A stretch of 11,235 bases of DNA from CAYNOZ01 sp964398955 (GCA_964398955.1 CAYNOZ010000050.1:1-11235), one strand, 5' to 3'. Positions 1-6,224 are shown, numbered from the stretch's first letter. Made by a program: numbers and translations. Notes: generated by a model not told the origin, from the sequence alone.

Positions 1-151
1 TTCCCTTTGGTCCTAGTGTGGTTCTGATTGTTTCCCCTACTACTTTTCCTGCTTGAATATTCATTGATAAGGCATCTCTACCTTTCTGTCTCTCTGAATC
101 TTCTCCTAATACTAAAATAGGTTGTCCACCCATTTGTCCTAATTGTGGCAT
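1..151 (-). CDS. Thermosome (group II chaperonin) subunit, N-terminal part only
   Basis: The minus strand encodes 50 residues that run off the left edge of the window, starting MPQLGQMGGQPILVLGEDSE and ending in TIRTTLGPKG. The GQPILVLGEDSERQKGRDA segment followed by MNIQAGKVVGETIRTTLGPKG is the classic N-terminus of archaeal thermosome/CCT subunits, in which TLGPKG begins the nucleotide-binding equatorial domain. The family forms double-ring ATP-driven folding chambers in the cytoplasm, normally about 540-560 residues long, so about nine tenths of the gene is outside the window. The ATG at 149-151 is preceded by GAGGT (complement of 160-164) and a good TATA box, which supports this start. 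The gene is divergent from the mutase gene to its right. The paralogue (alpha, beta or other) cannot be told from this fragment. Confidence 0.93.
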   Translation of the reverse strand, partial: MPQLGQMGGQPILVLGEDSERQKGRDALSMNIQAGKVVGETIRTTLGPKG

Positions 152-159
152 AATTAATT

Positions 160-198
160 ACCTCTATACTTTCGGTATTAATAAGGTTATATATAAAA
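160..198 (-). promoter_or_regulatory. Thermosome promoter and ribosome binding site
   Basis: Read on the minus strand, TTTTATATATAA (complement of 187-198) is a strong archaeal TATA box. Transcription would be expected to start about 25 bases downstream, near 166, giving a short leader of about 15 bases that contains GAGGT (160-164), 8 bases before the ATG. No clear heat-shock operator dyad was recognised. Confidence 0.65.
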
Positions 199-441
199 TT
201 TTTGGTTAAGTCAATATCCCAAAACCTCACAAACCCAAATAAAAAAACCATAAAACCGAACAAAAAACCAAAAAACATAAAAAACCAATAAAAAACAATA
301 CAAATCCTTTAAAAAACCTTAAAAACCTAAATAAACAACTGAAACAATAACATACAAATAAAAAAAGGATAAAAAATACCTTAAATTTCCAAAGGAAATA
401 CTTAAAATCAAAGCAAAATTCTTAATAATTATAGAAGAAGG
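199..441. other. Spacer made almost only of A and C on the + strand
   Basis: This gene-free spacer between the divergent thermosome and mutase genes is strikingly short of G and T on the + strand. In 241-300, 55 of 60 bases are A or C, and in 301-360, 47 of 60. No open reading frame with a recognisable start, no tRNA and no repeat unit was found. The left edge holds the thermosome promoter, and the right edge (385-430) holds the mutase promoter. The compositional bias belongs to the window-wide strand asymmetry described in the findings. Confidence 0.7.
385..408 (+). promoter_or_regulatory. Mutase operon promoter with adjoining dyad
   Basis: TACTTAAAAT (399-408) is a plausible TATA box; a start near 430 would give a leader of about 33 bases carrying GGAGG. 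Directly against it lies a perfect inverted repeat, ATTTCC (385-390) - AAA - GGAAAT (394-399), covering the position of the BRE (TFB recognition element). It could be an operator or simply a symmetric BRE. No transcription data are available. Confidence 0.45.
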
Positions 442-449
442 TTGTTTTT

Positions 450-454
450 GGAGG
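450..454 (+). promoter_or_regulatory. Shine-Dalgarno site setting the mutase start
   Basis: GGAGG at 450-454 lies 8 bases before the ATG at 463. It decides for this ATG over the in-frame upstream TTG at 442, which would place the Shine-Dalgarno sequence inside the coding region. Confidence 0.8.
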
Positions 455-462
455 AAAGATTA

Positions 463-1821
463 ATGGAATATTTTGGAACTGCTGGGATAAGAGGACCAAT
501 AGAAAACAAAGTTACACCTGATTTAGCATTAAAAGTAGGAAAAGCATTAGGAACCTACGTAAACGGAAATGGAAAATCGCGCGTGGTAGTAGGAATGGAT
601 GCACGAACATCAGGGGATATGATAAAAAGTTCTCTGAAATCCGGACTAATGTATTCCGGAGTAGATGTAAGGGATGTAGACATAACCACAACACCGGCCC
701 TAGCCTTTCTAACCTATAGAATGGGGGACTCCGGAGTAATGATAACCGCATCACATAACCCACCAACAGATAATGGAATAAAAATCTTCAATAGCAACGG
801 TAAAGAATACTTCCTTCATCAAGAAAAAAAACTTGAAGAAATAATAAAAAACCAAGACTTTGAAAGAGCAAAATGGGATAAAGTAGGCTCAAAAAAACGA
901 ATAGAAGCCGGAGATCTCTATCAAGCCCACGTCAACAGATACGTAGACCATGAAACAGATAAAAAAATCCTTTTAGATTGTGCAAGCGGACCCGGATCAC
1001 TAATAACTCCTTACGTTCTCAGAGACATGGGATGTGAAGTAGTTTCCATAAACTCACACCTAGATGGACACTTCCCAGGAAGAAAACCGGAACCAAGACC
1101 TGAAAATATAAAACATATGTCCCCCGTAGTACAGGACATCAATGCAGACCTAGGAATCGCACATGACGGAGATGCTGATCGAATAGCGGTAGTAGATGAA
1201 AATGGTGAAGTAGTAACTGAAGACACATTAATAGCTCTACTAGGCGGATATTACGTTGAAGAAAACGAAGGCGGAACCGTCTTAACAACTATAAACACAT
1301 CATTCAGAATAGATGAATACGTAAAAGAGAGAGGAGGAAGAGTAGAAAGACACGAACTCGGCAAATTACATGAAAAACTTCAAAAACCAGACGTAGTATT
1401 CGCAGCAGAACCATGGAAATTCATACACCCAGAATTTGGACCATGGATAGATAGTGCAGTATCATCAGGAATACTACTAAAACTATTAGACCTCAAAGAT
1501 AAAACAATGTCAGAACTCAAAGATGAAGTATCAGACCTACCAATAAGAAAAGAAAATATACTATGTAAAGACTGTGACAAAGAAAAAATAGTGCGAAAAG
1601 CTACAACCGAACTAAGAAAAGAATTCAAAGACCAAATAAAAGACGAAATAACCGTATCCGGAATCAGACTAAACCTAGAAGATGGATCATGGATTTTACT
1701 CCGACCATCAGGAACAGAACCAAAGATAAGATTATTTGTTGAAGGAAGAGATAAAAAAAGACTAGAAACTCTATTCGAAAACTCTTACAATATAGTAAAA
1801 GAAAAAATGGAGGCAAAATAA
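463..1821 (+). CDS. glmM: Phosphoglucosamine/phosphomannomutase (alpha-D-phosphohexomutase)
   Basis: This 452-residue protein interconverts hexose 6- and 1-phosphates, most likely glucosamine-6-phosphate to glucosamine-1-phosphate on the way to UDP-GlcNAc, or the mannose equivalent. All family landmarks are present. FGTAGIRG is at 4-11. The phosphoserine loop TASHNPP has Ser97. The Mg-binding loop DGDADR is at 235-240. The phosphate-binding loop RPSGTEP is at 414-420. The length and the ERAKWDKVG segment match archaeal GlmM-type mutases. The sugar-specificity loop near 313-330 reads AAEPWKFIHPEFGPW rather than the GExSGH form common in bacterial mutases, so the exact substrate is uncertain. 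The JAMM protease gene follows after 3 bases and is probably cotranscribed. The 5' end has ordinary codon use; towards the 3' end codons end mostly in A or C. Confidence 0.9.
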   Translation: MEYFGTAGIRGPIENKVTPDLALKVGKALGTYVNGNGKSRVVVGMDARTSGDMIKSSLKSGLMYSGVDVRDVDITTTPALAFLTYRMGDSGVMITASHNPPTDNGIKIFNSNGKEYFLHQEKKLEEIIKNQDFERAKWDKVGSKKRIEAGDLYQAHVNRYVDHETDKKILLDCASGPGSLITPYVLRDMGCEVVSINSHLDGHFPGRKPEPRPENIKHMSPVVQDINADLGIAHDGDADRIAVVDENGEVVTEDTLIALLGGYYVEENEGGTVLTTINTSFRIDEYVKERGGRVERHELGKLHEKLQKPDVVFAAEPWKFIHPEFGPWIDSAVSSGILLKLLDLKDKTMSELKDEVSDLPIRKENILCKDCDKEKIVRKATTELRKEFKDQIKDEITVSGIRLNLEDGSWILLRPSGTEPKIRLFVEGRDKKRLETLFENSYNIVKEKMEAK

Positions 1822-1824
1822 CAA

Positions 1825-2229
1825 ATGCTAGTAATATCACAGAAAGAATTTGACAAAATAATGAAACAAGTAAAAGAAGAAGAACCAATTGAAGCATGCG
1901 GAGTTTTAGCGGGAAAAAAAGCAGATGACAGAAGAAGAGTTACTAAAATTTATAAATCAACTAATGTCCTAGAATCAAAACACAGATATCAAATAGATCC
2001 TGATGAACTGATGGAAATTTACCAAAAGATCGACAAAAAAGACTTAGAAGTAGTAGGGATCTACCATAGCCATCCCTCATCGCCAACCCCATCCCAAATT
2101 GATAAAGAAAAAGCAGTATATCCAGAAGTTTCTTACCTAATCATTTCATTACCCGAATACGAATATGCATCCTATTACTTAGAGGATGATGAATTTCAAA
2201 AAGAAGAATTATTAATACAGAAGGATTAA
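1825..2229 (+). CDS. JAMM/MPN+ metalloprotease (M67 family)
   Basis: This 134-residue single-domain protein belongs to the JAMM zinc metalloproteases. In archaea these remove ubiquitin-like SAMP proteins from targets or process related sulfur carriers. Visible catalytic elements are Glu23 in EEPIEACGVLAG and the zinc-binding signature HSHPSSPTPSQID, with His81, His83, Ser90 and Asp93. The usual motif is H-x-H-x7-S-x2-D; here the loop between the second His and the Ser has six residues (PSSPTP), one fewer than usual. The length is typical for stand-alone archaeal and bacterial JAMM proteins. A GGAGG at 1809-1813, inside the end of the mutase gene, is 11 bases before the ATG. The protein partner or substrate cannot be told from the sequence; linkage to the mutase says only that they share a transcript. 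Confidence 0.88.
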   Translation: MLVISQKEFDKIMKQVKEEEPIEACGVLAGKKADDRRRVTKIYKSTNVLESKHRYQIDPDELMEIYQKIDKKDLEVVGIYHSHPSSPTPSQIDKEKAVYPEVSYLIISLPEYEYASYYLEDDEFQKEELLIQKD

Positions 2230-2253
2230 TTCTCTGGAGGATTCAATAGTTCT

Positions 2254-2267
2254 TTATTTATAAATAA
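2254..2267. repeat. 14-bp perfect palindrome between convergent genes
   Basis: TTATTTA followed directly by TAAATAA forms a perfect palindrome with a TTTATAAA core, in the 87-base gap between the JAMM and NAD kinase-like genes. Both genes end here, so it may take part in transcription termination. Its TATA-like core makes it also a possible TBP binding site with no gene to drive. Confidence 0.35.
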
Positions 2268-2316
2268 TAGATTCAAGGGCTCTCTCATCAAAGGAAGTAA
2301 TAAGCTTTTATGGATT

Positions 2317-3468
2317 TTAGTTCTTAATTTTCATTAGTTTTGAGTCGTGGTATCCTACGATTACTTTGATGTATTTGAACATATTGTCTATTTTTTCTTT
2401 TCCTGTGTCTATTCTTAGTCTTTTGAGATTTTTTATTTTGTCTAATGTTGATATTACTTTAATATTATCTTTTCCAACTGTTTCTATGATTTTTGGGCTT
2501 ATTTGCTGGTTTCCTCTTCCTAAAATGTATCCTTGACCCCCTATTGGGCTTATAATGATTTTTATGTTTTTTTCACCGTTTAGAAGTTTAAGAATTTCTT
2601 GCTCTCTTAGGTCTTTATGGATTGAGTTTATTTCACCTTTTTTGAATTTAACAAGATCAACACCGAGCAAGGTAGGGTTTATTCCAAGATCTTTCTTTAC
2701 TTTTCCTACTGTAGTTCCAGGACCTAATATTAAGATTTCATCGTCTTCTATATTTTCAATGATCCTTTTGGATATCATTTCTTTTTCTTTGCTATCGTTT
2801 ACTTCTATTGTGTTCTTACTACCTGGTATCCTTGCAGGTTCGTATGGAACCTTAGCATAACCATATATATTTAGATTAAATTCGTCTTTTCGGAAAGAAT
2901 CTTCATCTATATCAACTATTTCTAGTTCCTTTAAATCTATTTTATTTTTTATGTATTTTGAAATTATTTGAGCTCCATTTTTTGGATCTGAGGAGAATAC
3001 TGAACTATATACCTTTACACCTGAGGGGATTCCAAGTATGGGAATTTCTTTATTTACCGCTTTATGGATGTCTCTAGCTGTTCCGTCCCCTCCGACAAAG
3101 ACTAAAATGTCTACTTTGTCTTTTAATTTTTTAGCAAATTTTATAGTGTCTTCTGGTTTTGATTTAGGTAATTTGAAGAGTCCGTAGTTCTTTAATTCAA
3201 AGTTTTCTTTTCTGAAAATGTTTTCGTATTTTAGGGATTTTTTGTTTATTTCTTCTATTATATCTGTTCCCATTGGTCCTGGACCAGGAAATAAAGTTAT
3301 TGTATCTAAATTTTGGTTTTTTAGAGAATTTAAAAATTTTTTTGCTCTATCTTTCGAAACAGGAAAAGCTCCTCTCTCTATTGCCTCTTTTAAAACTCCG
3401 TCTGTTCCTTTCAGACCTACCTTACCCCCCATACCTGCAATCGGGTTAACTAAAAATCCTATCTTCAT
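2317..3468 (-). CDS. NAD kinase-like protein (COG3199 ATP-NAD kinase family)
   Basis: This 383-residue protein has the features of the archaeal ATP-NAD kinase family related to diacylglycerol and NAD kinases. These are an N-terminal MKIGFLVNPIAGMGGKVGLKGTDG, the nucleotide-binding VGGDGT (125-130), a following GIPSGVKVYSSVF segment, a GPGTTVGKVKKDLG block and a C-terminal SPIGGQGYILGRGNQQ. The expected reaction is phosphorylation of NAD to NADP in the cytoplasm, though family members have rarely been tested and another small-molecule substrate is possible. It starts 36 bases after the inositol-monophosphatase-like gene and is presumably in the same transcript; GGTAGGT just upstream serves as a weak ribosome site. 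The last 50 or so codons end almost only in A or C on the coding strand, while the 5' half is ordinary. Confidence 0.85.
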   Translation of the reverse strand: MKIGFLVNPIAGMGGKVGLKGTDGVLKEAIERGAFPVSKDRAKKFLNSLKNQNLDTITLFPGPGPMGTDIIEEINKKSLKYENIFRKENFELKNYGLFKLPKSKPEDTIKFAKKLKDKVDILVFVGGDGTARDIHKAVNKEIPILGIPSGVKVYSSVFSSDPKNGAQIISKYIKNKIDLKELEIVDIDEDSFRKDEFNLNIYGYAKVPYEPARIPGSKNTIEVNDSKEKEMISKRIIENIEDDEILILGPGTTVGKVKKDLGINPTLLGVDLVKFKKGEINSIHKDLREQEILKLLNGEKNIKIIISPIGGQGYILGRGNQQISPKIIETVGKDNIKVISTLDKIKNLKRLRIDTGKEKIDNMFKYIKVIVGYHDSKLMKIKN

Positions 3469-3504
3469 TTTACCTACCGATTCGAAAACTTTTCCTTATC
3501 AAAT

Positions 3505-4308
3505 TTAGTTCTTATTTTTTGTTAGTTCTTCTATTATTTTTTCGTTGATGTTTTTGTTGCCGGCTATTACGAAGGGTTCGTCTTCTATTTCTTCTCCTTT
3601 GAGGTTTGTTACTTTTCCTCCTGCTTCTTTTACTAGTAGTATTCCGGCGGCTATGTCCCATGGGTTCATTTTCATTTCCCAGTATCCATCGAATACTCCT
3701 TTTGCTACTTGTGTTAGTTCGTAGGCGGCTGTACCTATTCTTCGTATTCCTCCTATTTTTTTGATCATGTTCTTGAAGTTATCTACGTTGTCTTTTTCAC
3801 TTATTTTTCTATCGTATGGAAATCCGGTTGCTAAGATTGCTTTATTTAGATTCTTGCAGTTTGATACTTTGATTGGGTTTCCGTTCATGTAAGCTCCTTG
3901 TCCTCGTATAGCTGTATAGGTTTCATTGAATGTGGGGACGTGTATTGCACCAATTTTTACTTTTTCTCTGTGTTTGAGGGCTATGGATATGCAGTAGATT
4001 GGGAATTTGTGTGCATAATTTATTGTTCCATCAATGGGGTCTATTATCCATTTGAATTCTGAGTCTGTTTCTTTAGAGCTTTTTTCTTCGGCTAGGATTG
4101 AGTGTTCTGGATATTCTTTTTTTATATGGTTGGTTATAATTTCTTCTGATTTTTCGTCTATTTCGGTTACTAAATCGATTTCTGTGTCTTTTGATTTGAT
4201 GCTTATTTTAGAGTTTATTTTTTCTTTTTGGTATTTTCCTGCTTCTTTTGACCATTTTTTGGCTTTTTTTAGGAATTTTTGTTTTTTGTTATGGTTTAGT
4301 TTTTCCAT
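3505..4308 (-). CDS. Inositol monophosphatase family phosphatase
   Basis: The 267-residue protein shows the Mg-dependent, lithium-sensitive phosphatase fold signature: DLVTEID (45-51), the AEE pair (Glu74, Glu75), WIIDPIDGTINYAH with Asp90 and Asp93 as metal ligands, and NPWDIAAGILLVKEAGG with Asp218. Archaeal members of this family dephosphorylate inositol-1-phosphate, fructose-1,6-bisphosphate or NADP, and the sequence alone does not separate these. The first 30 residues are a lysine-rich helix. It is the first gene of a minus-strand pair with the NAD kinase-like gene. The start ATG (4306-4308) is preceded by GGTAG. Coding-strand third positions are mostly A or C throughout, making the + strand of this stretch very rich in G and T. 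Confidence 0.9.
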   Translation of the reverse strand: MEKLNHNKKQKFLKKAKKWSKEAGKYQKEKINSKISIKSKDTEIDLVTEIDEKSEEIITNHIKKEYPEHSILAEEKSSKETDSEFKWIIDPIDGTINYAHKFPIYCISIALKHREKVKIGAIHVPTFNETYTAIRGQGAYMNGNPIKVSNCKNLNKAILATGFPYDRKISEKDNVDNFKNMIKKIGGIRRIGTAAYELTQVAKGVFDGYWEMKMNPWDIAAGILLVKEAGGKVTNLKGEEIEDEPFVIAGNKNINEKIIEELTKNKN

Positions 4309-4329
4309 TGTTCTACCTAGGTTTTAGTC

Positions 4330-4352
4330 TTTTTTGATCAAAAAAATTTTTT
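4330..4352. repeat. Overlapping A/T-tract palindromes upstream of the phosphatase gene
   Basis: Six T, then GATC, then six A (4330-4345) form a perfect 16-bp palindrome. The A run continues into seven A followed by six T (4340-4352), a second near-palindrome. They lie 22-44 bases upstream of the phosphatase start, where its promoter should be, and no better TATA box was seen there. They may serve as a degenerate TATA/operator or as a bent-DNA element. Confidence 0.4.
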
Positions 4353-4388
4353 GGATGAGGGTTTGGTTTTGGTTTTTTGAGTTTTCTA

Positions 4389-4415
4389 GGTTTTTGGTGG
4401 GTGGGTTTTGCCGGG
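4389..4415 (+). other. G-run tract, possible weak G-quadruplex
   Basis: The + strand has GG (4389-4390), GG (4396-4397), GGG (4399-4401), GGG (4403-4405) and GGG (4413-4415) separated by short T-rich loops. Four runs allow a two-layer quadruplex. It lies just upstream of the tbp promoter, in a strongly G+T-rich patch, so the runs may be only a by-product of composition. Confidence 0.3.
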
Positions 4416-4451
4416 TTTAAAAAACCTTTAAAAACCTCATTTATAAATGAG
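4416..4451 (+). promoter_or_regulatory. tbp promoter with three TATA-like boxes and a 16-bp palindrome
   Basis: Three TATA-like elements start at 4416 (TTTAAAAAA), 4427 (TTTAAAAA) and 4440 (TTTATAAA), spaced 11 and 13 bases, about one helical turn each. The middle one would place the start near 4457, seven bases before the TTG start codon, so the mRNA would be nearly leaderless. The third is the centre of a perfect palindrome, CTCATTTA followed by TAAATGAG (4436-4451). It is too close to the gene to be its promoter, because its start site would fall after the TTG. It could be a site where TBP blocks its own gene. Confidence 0.5.
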
Positions 4452-4463
4452 TGTGGGGATACC

Positions 4464-5015
4464 TTGTCTGAAATAGAAGTTGAAGTAGAAAATGTGGTTG
4501 CCTCAGCTACGATTGAGAATGATTTGGATTTAAATAGAATAGCTGAGCTTTTTGATAATATTGAATACAATCCTGAACAATTTCCTGGACTTATTTACAG
4601 GCTTCAAGATCCAAAAACTGCTACATTAGTTTTTAGTTCCGGAAAGATGGTATGTACCGGAAGCTTATCTCCAAGTGAAGCTAAAAAAGCAATAAATAAA
4701 ATAGTTGAAGACTTTAGAGAACAAAATATAGAAATAACAGGCGAACCGAAAATTGAAATACAGAATGTAGTAGCCTCATCCGATCTAGGATCAAAATTAA
4801 ATCTCGATGCAATCGCCATGGCACTACCACAATGTGAATACGAACCAGAACAATTCCCAGGACTAGTATACAGAGTAAAAGAACCAAGAGTAGTAATACT
4901 ACTATTCACATCCGGAAAAATAGTATGTACTGGAGCAAAAAGTGAAAAAGACATTCACAGAGGAATTGAAAAAATAATAGAAAAACTAGATAAATACGAC
5001 CTATTAGGAGTCTAA
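4464..5015 (+). CDS. tbp: TATA-binding protein (TBP), archaeal
   Basis: This general transcription factor binds TATA boxes and recruits TFB and RNA polymerase. From the TTG at 4464 the protein is 183 residues, the usual archaeal length, and begins MSEIEVEVENVVAS as expected for TBP. It has the two direct repeats that form the saddle: NVVAS at 10-14 and 101-105, EQFPGL at 38-43 and 129-134, SGK(M/I)VCTG at 59-66 and 150-157. Phe40, Phe57, Phe131 and Phe148 sit where TBP's DNA-intercalating phenylalanines are found. No ATG or GTG lies in frame near this point, and upstream in-frame codons encode nothing TBP-like, so TTG is the likely start. The TatD-like gene follows after one base. Codon use changes within the gene from mixed at the 5' end to A/C-ending at the 3' end. 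Confidence 0.95.
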   Translation: MSEIEVEVENVVASATIENDLDLNRIAELFDNIEYNPEQFPGLIYRLQDPKTATLVFSSGKMVCTGSLSPSEAKKAINKIVEDFREQNIEITGEPKIEIQNVVASSDLGSKLNLDAIAMALPQCEYEPEQFPGLVYRVKEPRVVILLFTSGKIVCTGAKSEKDIHRGIEKIIEKLDKYDLLGV

Positions 5016-5016
5016 G

Positions 5017-5871
5017 ATGAATGAATATGATGGACCTATAACTGACAACCATATCCATGTAGATCCCTACAACGGCCGAGGTCCCGTAGAAACAGCGAAA
5101 AGATTTCAAAGGGCCGGCGGGACCTGCATGATAGTAATTCACAAACTATCAAAGCACTACAATATTGAGATCTCAAGTGCAGAAGATTTAAAGAGAAGCA
5201 TGGAAAAAACAGTCGAATTTTCAGAAGAAATAAATAAAGAAACATCTGTCCAGGCATACCCGATAGTAGGGGTACACCCAGCGGAGGTAGTTGAATTACA
5301 GGAAAAATATGGAACCAGTAAAACCACCGATATGGTCAAAGAGGCATTAGATCACGCCTCCGAAATGTATGAAGAAAATAAGATCGTTGGTATAGGTGAA
5401 ATCGGTAGGCCTCACTATGAAGTCTCTGATGAGCAATGGGAGTTATCCATAGAAATGATGAAGTACGGAATGAAATTGGCTGCGAAAAAAGATTTCCCAG
5501 TTCAATTACACACTGAAAGCATGGAAGAAGAAGGTATTTTAGAGATTGGTGAAATAGCTGATGAAGTCGGTCTCAGCAAAGTTATCAAACATTTTTCACC
5601 CCCTTTTGTTAATGTAAGTGAAGAGGCAGGAGTTTTCCCATCTATTTTAGCGAAGGAAGAGAATATCGATAAGGCTCTAGGTGAAGGTACTAGGTTTTTA
5701 ATGGAGACTGATTATCTGGATGATTTGGATAGACCTGGTGCTGTTTTAGGAGCTAAGAATGTGCCGAGCAAAACAAAGTCTTTGGTTAGTGAAGGTGTGA
5801 TGAACGAGGAAGAAGCGTATATTGTTCATAAAGAGAATGTTGAAAGTCTTTATGGTGTTGAGTTGGAGTAA
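5017..5871 (+). CDS. TatD-like metal-dependent hydrolase (COG1099 type)
   Basis: This 284-residue TIM-barrel hydrolase of the amidohydrolase superfamily is related to TatD nucleases. Probable metal ligands are visible in order: His12 and His14 in NHIHVD, His87 in GVHPAE, Glu128 in GIGEIG, His165 in QLHTES, His192 in KHFSPP and Asp232 in METDYLDD. This archaeal branch is uncharacterised; DNA end-processing by analogy with TatD is possible but unproven. AGGAG (5006-5010), inside the end of tbp, is 6 bases before the ATG, so translation is coupled with tbp. Codons near the start prefer A/C endings, but the last 90 or so prefer T/G, an abrupt change within one gene. Confidence 0.85.
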   Translation: MNEYDGPITDNHIHVDPYNGRGPVETAKRFQRAGGTCMIVIHKLSKHYNIEISSAEDLKRSMEKTVEFSEEINKETSVQAYPIVGVHPAEVVELQEKYGTSKTTDMVKEALDHASEMYEENKIVGIGEIGRPHYEVSDEQWELSIEMMKYGMKLAAKKDFPVQLHTESMEEEGILEIGEIADEVGLSKVIKHFSPPFVNVSEEAGVFPSILAKEENIDKALGEGTRFLMETDYLDDLDRPGAVLGAKNVPSKTKSLVSEGVMNEEEAYIVHKENVESLYGVELE

Positions 5872-5888
5872 TTTTTGTTTCTTTTTTT
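5872..5888 (+). terminator. T-rich transcription terminator after the tbp operon
   Basis: Immediately after the stop codon come T runs of 5, 3 and 7 (5872-5888) interrupted only by G and C, the type of oligo-T signal that stops archaeal RNA polymerase. No stem-loop precedes it. Confidence 0.55.
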
Positions 5889-5955
5889 GTTGAATACTTT
5901 TGTTTACGGTTTGGGGGGTTTCTGTTTTCTGGTTTGTTGTAGGTTTCTTTTCTTC

Positions 5956-5993
5956 GAAAGTTTTTTAAAAGTCATAACCGAACAACAATTCGG
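5956..5993 (+). promoter_or_regulatory. Symporter operon promoter with possible operator
   Basis: CGAAAG (5955-5960) followed by TTTTTTAAAA (5961-5970) reads as BRE plus TATA box, giving a start near 5992 and a leader of about 35 bases. Between the TATA box and the start lies the inverted repeat CCGAA (5978-5982) - 6 bases - TTCGG (5989-5993). A repressor bound there would block polymerase entry, so transport may be substrate-controlled. Confidence 0.5.
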
Positions 5994-6026
5994 ATGAGGG
6001 ATATTATCGTTCGTTAGGTGAGGTCC

Positions 6027-6224
6027 ATGAAAAGAAAAAACAAATTAATACTAGCAACCTCATGGTTCTTAATCATAATAATAATGAATTACACAATCCC
6101 TTACACCATTTTAGAGAATGTAGAAAAATTTAAAGGAGCTTTTCTCTTCTGGTCACTATTATCCATAGTAGCAATAATTTCCATGTTCGTACTAATGTCC
6201 CGATGGAGGCTAAAAAATGAATGA
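6027..6224 (+). CDS. Small two-helix membrane protein, DUF3311-like symporter partner
   Basis: This 65-residue protein has two predicted membrane helices (about residues 7-29 and 38-58), a lysine-rich N-terminus and a W-R-L-K end. Its pattern of NYTIPY, then a short amphipathic stretch, then FLFWSLLSIVAIISMFVLMSRW resembles the DUF3311 family, whose genes precede monocarboxylate-type sodium:solute symporters in bacteria. It probably helps assemble or regulate the symporter that follows. GGTGA (6017-6021) lies 5 bases before the ATG at 6027. An in-frame GTG at 6018 overlaps that ribosome site and is therefore unlikely to be the start. The stop overlaps the symporter start by 8 bases, implying translational coupling. 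Confidence 0.75.
   Translation: MKRKNKLILATSWFLIIIIMNYTIPYTILENVEKFKGAFLFWSLLSIVAIISMFVLMSRWRLKNE

Noticed and set aside
78..278. 66-codon minus-strand open frame across the thermosome start
   Set aside because: It lies in a different frame from the clear thermosome N-terminus and covers the promoter; hydrophobic content again reflects the G/T-rich strand.
241..360. A/C-rich spacer as a CRISPR or tandem-repeat array
   Set aside because: No repeat unit of constant length and spacing could be found; the similarity between parts is only base composition.
442..462. Upstream TTG start for the mutase
   Set aside because: It would put the strong GGAGG inside the gene; the ATG at 463 with 8-base spacing gives the normal MEYFGTAGIRG start.
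6018..6026. GTG start for the small membrane protein
   Set aside because: It overlaps the GGTGA ribosome site that serves the ATG at 6027.
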